Source: Hymenopellis radicata
Taxonomy: Eukaryota > Basidiomycota > Agaricomycetes > Agaricales > Physalacriaceae
NCBI GenBank assembly: GCA_015501595.1
Contig: JADNRX010000043.1
Location: forward strand, 173,129-237,128
DNA: 64,000 bases
Direction: 5' to 3'
Shown here: positions 58,728 to 64,000 of the stretch, piece after piece
Position numbering within the stretch: position 1 is the stretch's first letter
How the letters are laid out: every line of letters starts with the position of its first letter
Program-made: the position numbers and the translations under genes
Notes under the pieces: model-generated
Told to the model about the DNA's origin: nothing
Databases searched by the model: none
Seen by the model: the letters and a program-made list of their open reading frames with translations, nothing else

Positions 58728-60231
58728 ATGGCTTTGGCCGAAGATACCACGGTCTACCACCTACTGCGCGACGTCCAGGCAGAATCCACCGAAATCCAAC
58801 CAGAATCTGCGCCTACTACCCCCAGCATCCCAGCTGCCCAGTCCCCAGCCTTAGATCCCACGTCCACCACCTCCGCTCCATCCACCGCCATAGCAGACGA
58901 CGCGTTGCCCGCGCCTCCTCCTCACAAACGCAGACGATGCGCTGCGGCGCCGGCTTCAGCTTCCTCCCCTACCACCCCGCCCACGGACGCGTCTTGCCCG
59001 CCCAAGAACGACGCGCACTCTTCAGAACTCCCCAAGGCATCTGACGCTGCGCTTTCTGGCTCACAAAAGGTCAACCACCGCCACGAAAAGCGAAAGCGTA
59101 AGTGGGAAACCCAAACCCAGGAGGAGGGACACGTTCCTCGTCCAGGAAGCACTATGAGACTGCTTCGCGCTGACTCCGTTCGTCCCGTCGTCGTTGATAT
59201 TGATCGCGAGAACCTGCCTGCTGCCTTTGGCGGGTACTTTGCGAAGCCAGGCAAACAGCCCATCGATTTTGACAAGGATTATACTATGGAGGAGCTCCGC
59301 GACATGGGTCTGAGATATATCTCTTGGGATGGCATGTACGTATGTTTTCCCAACCCCTCATCATGTTCTAACTTCCTCCAGAACGCCCATGCCCATTTAC
59401 GATTCGGAAGGATATATTTTCGCTGTTCTCGCCGGACGCCCAAACGACGACGGCTACGTCGCATCTGCGGACAAGGCATTCAACTTTATGAGGGCCCAAG
59501 CCGATGCTGAAGAGTGGAAGGCCGAAGATTTGGACCCGCATCGTCGCGGAGGCTTCATCGCCATAAACGTCGGCATAACAGCTGGCAAAGGCCAGCCAGG
59601 CCCAACGCGACTGGGAAACGGCACCCATGCTCTCTTGACAGAGCGCCTTCTTGGTCATTCTTGCATTCAACAAATTGCGACGTTCGGAAGCTCTGCGTTT
59701 CAACGCTGGAGCCCCAACTTATTCGGATACTACAAAACGCACATGGACTCGCTACGCGGGCGCCTACCACAACTTGGTTGGAACTTTGGCAAGTCGGTCT
59801 TTCCCTGCTGCGCGTTCAATCTTTCGCGCGTTGTGTGGGCGTTTAAACATCGCGACAGCGCTAATCTTCCTTTTGGCTGGTGCGCGATCACTGCGCTGGC
59901 GAAGAAGGGATTCCGTCCGCATCTTGGCGGCCACCTCATCCTTTGGGAGCTCGGCCTAGTCATCGAGTTCCCGCACGCCTCAACCGTCCTCATTCCTTCC
60001 GCGACCATCACCCATTCCAATGTTAAACCTGCCCCGGGCGACGAACGTATGTCCTTTACACAGTTCGCCGCGGGCGCGTTATTCCGCTACATCGACAACA
60101 GATTCTGTAACGACAAACAGCTGTTCAATCGTAATAGGAAGGAGTTTCGTCGTTTGGAAGTTTTGAAGTCGACACGCTGGGAGATGGGACTTAGTTTATA
60201 TTCTAAACTCGATGATCTTGTTCAACAGTAG
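58728..60231 (+). CDS. TET/JBP-type 2-oxoglutarate Fe(II) dioxygenase
   Basis: Two exons (58728-59335, 59382-60231) join in phase to 485 aa. Residues 1-150 are Pro/Ala/Ser-rich with a KRRR cluster, probably disordered and nuclear. The catalytic part carries the family order: DPHRRGGFIAINVGIT, CIQQIATFGSSAFQRWSPNL, KSVFPCCAFN, the HxD iron motif as HRD (His359, Asp361), LPFGWCAITAL, GGHLILWELGLVIEFP, the distal His414 in THSN, and Arg425 in DERMSFTQFAAG for 2-oxoglutarate. All metal and cosubstrate ligands are present. Known relatives oxidise 5-methylcytosine in DNA. In basidiomycetes the family is expanded together with KDZ transposons, and here it is divergent from one. A possible non-ATG upstream extension was not used. 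Confidence 0.92.
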
Positions 60232-60474
60232 GACTAGAAACTTGTCTAGTAGTTGTATCTAATTACAATCTTCATATTTTGCTATAATTTGGGCTTTGCA
60301 GCTGAGTGTCAGTGAGGGCAACATTGGATTAAATAAAAGTCAAGTGAATACATGAGCTAAGGCAGATACCTAGTAAAGTGATCGGTACTGACACCACTTA
60401 ACTTTGCTCTTACCATCAACACTTGCTTACTCAAACCCCTCAACGTCGACTTGGGCCATCTTCCACGGCATCTT

Positions 60475-61215
60475 ATGGGGCGGAAGGCGAAATATCTCAC
60501 GCCAGAGGAAAAGCTGGAAGCAAAGCGAGCGCGAGCGCGTCGGTGGTATCATAAGTGCGTTCTACACCATCTTTCGTGTCTCTCGCTAACTGCTATGGGA
60601 CAGTCACCGCGATGAGGCCTTACAAAAGATGAAGAATGCATACGACACTCGTGCGTCTCGAGACAATCGTACGCAGCGGATTGCTGTCCCTCGGGAACCG
60701 ACTTCAAGCTCACCTGTGAAGAGCGCGGCGCCTGTTGGAAACATTGATAGACGTCGCCGTCCTGTACTCAGGCAGTCAGGTGCGTTACATTCTGCTCTTA
60801 GTACATTGGTGGGCTCAACGTCTTTGTAAATAGCTACGACGTGAAATTCTGCAATGAACGCCTTCGCGAAGCGCGCCTCGTCGATGGCTCCATCTGCGCC
60901 AAAACATCCGGTGACACCGCCGCCTTCTGTCGCAGTCTTGTGGACCAGTACGCATCCTTGGGGCCGGATGAAGGCCTTCGCATGCTTCACAAGGAGTCCT
61001 CCCAGTATCAGGTCTACGACAAACGGGTGGAGGCAGCACATGATGATATCAGCAAAGAGGCGTCTCACCAAAGTTCGTATTACACGGATGTTGCTAGTAT
61101 TTGGGAACGGGTTATGATGTTGCGATGTGCGGTGGATAATCTTTACGAAGTAGCGCAAGAGGGGGAGCTTCTGGAAGTACGGAGAGCGCGACAGTTGTTA
61201 TATCAAATGCTTTAG
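60475..61215 (+). CDS. Small basic protein, probable KDZ-associated accessory gene
   Basis: Exon 1 (60475-60554) reads MGRKAKYLTPEEKLEAKRAR and joins in phase to NHRDEALQKMKNAYDTRASR in exon 2. This basic, helical N terminus is one I have seen in many agaricomycete proteins near transposons. A third exon starting at 60802 reads YIGGLNVFVNSYDVKF and continues to ARQLLYQML and the stop. The second intron is uncertain: the obvious donor at 60780 gives the wrong phase. A donor at 60764 gives the right phase but an intron of only 38 nt. Function unknown; the basic start suggests DNA or RNA binding. It lies in the same direction just downstream of the TET/JBP gene. Confidence 0.5.
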
Positions 61216-61295
61216 CGATACAGACATTGTTTCAACGTGTGTAGTAAATTGACAAGGCGTATAAGAAACGAACACTATTTAACATTGTGAGGCTC

Positions 61296-61794
61296 CTAGT
61301 CTAATTCGAAGGTAGTAGCCGTTGGGGATGGGGGAGGTGCAGGGGGGAGCAAATTGCGTCTGGACCTCCTGGTGGACATGGCCATATATAAATATTCGTA
61401 CGCAGCGGCGGTATGCCAATCAAACCCCTCCAAAACGCTTTGCGTGTCAAAGAGCCAGCCCCACGAATTGCCGCGTACAGTTTGGTCCAGCTCGAAAAAC
61501 TTCTTCTTCATGCCGCCGGGAAGCTGACACTGTCAGAACAGTTAATGATAATACATAAAAGTCAAAAGAAACACGTACCCTTGCGCCGTTAGGCGTCCAC
61601 TCCCCATATTTTTCATAAGACATGCGAATGTACATCTGTTCGCGGTATGCCATTAACGCGTAAGGCTCCTCCACATCGACGTTCCACGGGGGCGCAGGAT
61701 ACGGCGGCGACATCGCGACGGGTTTGATTTTGACTTTTTTGATGGGCGGCGGAGGGCTCGGCGGCGGTTCAGAGGCCTCGCGTTTGCGGCTCAT
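61296..61794 (-). CDS. Small hypothetical protein
   Basis: Two exons: MSRKREASEPPPSPPPPIKK through YEKYGEWTPNGAR, then LPGGMKKKFFELDQTVRG to the stop at 61296, with the join in phase after AGG/GTACGT. The result is about 145 aa. The N terminus is basic and proline-rich, the middle is rich in Tyr, Trp and Met, and a basic RRSRRNLLPP stretch comes near the end. No domain recognised. It converges with the gene ending at 61215. Confidence 0.5.
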
Positions 61795-61941
61795 GGTAGT
61801 GAGGAAGAAAGTCACTAGTCACAGTAGCATAACATATTGTTAGGATACAGGGTAGCAGAGTTCACACAATCAAAGAGCAGGGCATATCATGATATTAACA
61901 AAAAATATAAATACAAGGGCCCCGCCTCACTCAACAACGTA

Positions 61942-62175
61942 CTGTACTATTTCGTTCAATTCGTTTGTCACAGGTCACAAGGACCTTCGAATTGACGAAA
62001 TGTCACAATGGTCACTGAAAATTTTGCGAAAAACCCCCTGGCGGGGCCCCCGCTGGCCTCCCGACGCAGCTCCGCCGCGTCGGCTATTCCCATATATGGT
62101 AATCTGACGAAACGAAAATTTCGTCAGACCTGGTCACAGGTCACAAGACCTGACGAATTGATCGAAATACTACAG
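61942..62175. mobile_element. TA-flanked MITE overlapping a gene end
   Basis: 234 bp with inverted ends CTGTACTATTTCGTTCAATTC and, on the other side, the inverse of CTGTAGTATTTCGATCAATT. TA flanks both (61940-61941, 62176-62177). The interior holds paired GTCACAGGTCACAAG strings. Ends are related to the MITE at 27168. It supplies the last codons of the neighbouring minus-strand gene. Confidence 0.82.
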
Positions 62176-63161
62176 TACTTCAGCGCGCCAGTCATAACGA
62201 CGGCTACCAACCTCCCATTAGCTTGATCCTCGGTGTTAGCCCAGTCACTGGGAAAGTGAATGGGATTCGCCGCGATACAAGCCGAGTACCCATAATAAAC
62301 CCCGGGGCGGACACCTTCGACAACAACCCAATAGACGTTCTGCGCATCAGGATTGTCGTCGAACGTTGGGGCTTGTTCAAAGGACGCGGGGTATCCCCAC
62401 GTCGCGCCGTTGGAACCCCAATCATTGCCAGTCCATTCCGTCCATTGGGGTGCGTCGTCGTCATCGGGACGTGCATCTGGGCCCCAACCAGGTGCATTAT
62501 CCCAACGTGACTCATCCTGCTCCATGGATGAATCTACGTCTTGCGAGGCGGCAGACGGAGAATCAGCATGCGGAGAAGGTACGCTCTGCTCAGCCAACGT
62601 CAACGTCGGAGGAGGAATGGCTGACTGGAGTTGAACAAGTCGGGGAGGCGGAGTGCTGAGGCCATCATCATCCGAATCGTCGCTGTCCAGGATTTCGTAG
62701 AGAGGCGGGGAGGGAGTATCTTTCAACAATGTTAGACAAAGCTTGAAAATGAAGGGCTTGAGATTACCTGAAGACGCAGCTTGACCGGCGTTCTTCTGCT
62801 TCTCCTGAAGGCTTGCCAAGAACAGATTGAATTGTGTATGGTCGCGCTCAGTGACGCGGCCGCGAAAGATGTGACGGTCCTCCGGGCTCATCCTAGCCTC
62901 TATGTCCAACCTGCGCGCCTTCTGAGCAGTGCGAGATTTTTCTGGACTGGCTGGTCGTTTGGCGGTGGCAGAAGGTCCCGGGGGAAGGGCAATGCTCTGC
63001 CAAGCTGACGACGACGGGGGCGGAAAAGCTGGCACCGGGCGAGGTGAGACGGTTTGCAGCTCAGGAAAGTCGATGTTCCTGGCTGGGAGGTTGTAGATTC
63101 TGGCGTCGTGTCGCGAGGCGCAGTTGCCGGACGTCGCTGAGGCTTGGTAAAAGAAACCGCG
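62124..63161 (-). CDS. Protein with an RNase H1 N-terminal/viroplasmin-like C-terminal motif
   Basis: About 340 aa in at least two exons, with a probable further 5' exon upstream of the acceptor at 63162. The middle is Pro/Ser/Asp-rich (YEILDSDDSDDDG, DNDWG-type repeats). The C terminus QNVYWVVVEGVRPGVYYGY resembles the small hybrid-binding fold found at the N terminus of RNase H1 and in viroplasmin-like fungal proteins. That fold grips RNA-DNA hybrids or double-stranded RNA. The MITE at 61942 replaces the original end: without it the frame would stop three residues after ALKY. Similar proteins are frequent in agaricomycete genomes, often near mobile elements. The start codon is not settled. 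Confidence 0.5.
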   Translation of the reverse strand, partial: RGFFYQASATSGNCASRHDARIYNLPARNIDFPELQTVSPRPVPAFPPPSSSAWQSIALPPGPSATAKRPASPEKSRTAQKARRLDIEARMSPEDRHIFRGRVTERDHTQFNLFLASLQEKQKNAGQAASSGNLKPFIFKLCLTLLKDTPSPPLYEILDSDDSDDDGLSTPPPRLVQLQSAIPPPTLTLAEQSVPSPHADSPSAASQDVDSSMEQDESRWDNAPGWGPDARPDDDDAPQWTEWTGNDWGSNGATWGYPASFEQAPTFDDNPDAQNVYWVVVEGVRPGVYYGYSACIAANPIHFPSDWANTEDQANGRLVAVVMTGALKYCSISINSSGLVTCDQV

Positions 63162-63209
63162 CTGATGAAGAAAATTTAGAACATTAGCAGGAGAAGAAAA
63201 AAATGACAC

Positions 63210-63614
63210 ACCAATGGCGTTGCATTCTGCAAGCTATCACAAAGCTTCCAACGTCGTTGGTGGTTGTCGAAAGAGTGGTTGACTTTCAGGGTGGCGAGAG
63301 CAAGGCGATCGGTATCTAAGGGTCTGGGTCGCGCAAACGCATAGCCGGCGCTTGGCTATGATGTGATTAACGCGGTGGGCGGCCATTTGTGCAGTGACAA
63401 TAACGCGTCGTGTTCGAGGGCGCTTGCGTGACGGTGGTGGTAATGGTGAGAATGATGAAGTGACGCGTGACGTTTACTGTCACCTTGTCTTCAACCATCA
63501 TGACCCCAGCTCTCAACATCCTCGACTGAGCGTTACCGCCGCTCATAACCTGAATTTGTCGTCGTAATGCCGGCTGATAGTGACTTTTTTTTTTTTTGAA
63601 TTTCCCTGGTTGAT
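63210..63614. other. Intergenic, between divergent genes
   Basis: About 400 bp with no gene; a T11 run lies near 63588-63598. It probably holds the promoters of the two flanking divergent genes. Confidence 0.3.
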
Positions 63615-64000
63615 GTTTCCTACCATGTCCACGCCATCGTCTATCATGCCATTCGCGCCCACAGACAGCTTCATGGACGCGGACCCAGCGACGCAGTATA
63701 TCATGCAACAGCTTTTGCCCGACCGCTCCAGCTTACGACTTTCGCTCAGCGGAACCCCACAAGGACATCATTCCCGTTCGTGAGCCTGGCCACAAAGCTG
63801 TAGCGAAAACAGCTCTCGACCTGCAGTTGGCACGTAGTGCTCGAGATGCCAAGGCTGAGGCGCAGAGGAAGCTTGAGGAGGCCATCAGTGGGTGGTGGAT
63901 TGGGAAGGAGAAGGATATGGCGAGAATAGCTGCTGAGCACAACGTCTCAGTAGATGTGGTTCGACACGCTGCACACACGCGAGCGTGTACAAGAAGGAGA
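63615..64000 (+). CDS. Partial gene running off the window
   Basis: A first frame (from MFPTMSTPSSIMPF) gives way to a second that stays open to the last base: HKDIIPVREPGHKAVAKTAL, then RSARDAKAEAQRKLEEAISG and MARIAAEHNVSVDVV. The latter reads as a helical, HTH-like segment. The change of frame near 63720-63780 needs an intron I could not place. The 3' end is missing. No family recognised. Confidence 0.35.

Noticed and set aside
1..64000. CRISPR arrays, operons, bacterial genes
   Set aside because: Spliced genes and basidiomycete families throughout; no regularly spaced repeats.

Overview
The window is nuclear DNA from an agaricomycete basidiomycete, probably a plant-degrading species. Genes carry many 40-60 nt GT...AG introns. 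The protein families are basidiomycete ones: DUF6534-type membrane proteins, agaricomycete F-box proteins, a PL1 pectate lyase, KDZ transposase and a TET/JBP dioxygenase. No rRNA, tRNA or CRISPR array was recognised. The species cannot be named from the sequence alone.

Left half (1-24 kb) is mostly host genes with wide gaps: a multi-pass membrane protein (-), two related C2H2 zinc-finger genes (+), a secreted pectate lyase (-) with a TATA box, a cAMP-dependent protein kinase catalytic subunit (-), a decayed DUF6589-like gene, a 598-aa F-box protein (+) and a DUF6534-type membrane protein (-). A 549-bp hAT-like element lies between the pectate lyase and the kinase.

Middle (24-43 kb) mixes retroelements and host genes. 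A Ngaro/PAT-like tyrosine-recombinase retrotransposon has the A1-B1-A2-B2 split direct repeats; its gag is intact, its RT and recombinase are broken, and a TA-flanked MITE sits in the RT. Then come a 1.13-kb hAT-like element, a large leucine-rich-repeat protein with SILK and RVxF-like PP1 docking motifs, a non-coding LTR element (398-bp LTRs, 5-bp TSD), and a P450 gene cut off before its haem-binding half.

Right part (44-64 kb) is a nest of transposons. A KDZ transposase gene (-) runs from 58291 to 44254 and is split by two later insertions. Element B (44762-50402) has 101-bp perfect TIRs, an 8-bp TSD and one large DDE-like transposase gene, itself broken by a perfect 241-bp tandem duplication. 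Element A (51489-56595) has imperfect TIRs, a 4-bp TSD and a clampless1 (Clp1)-like gene remnant. Removing each insertion with one TSD copy restores the KDZ reading frame. Divergent from KDZ, across a 436-bp shared promoter, is an apparently intact TET/JBP-type 2-oxoglutarate dioxygenase gene, the arrangement known for basidiomycete KDZ elements. Small accessory genes, a second MITE copy and a partial gene end the window.
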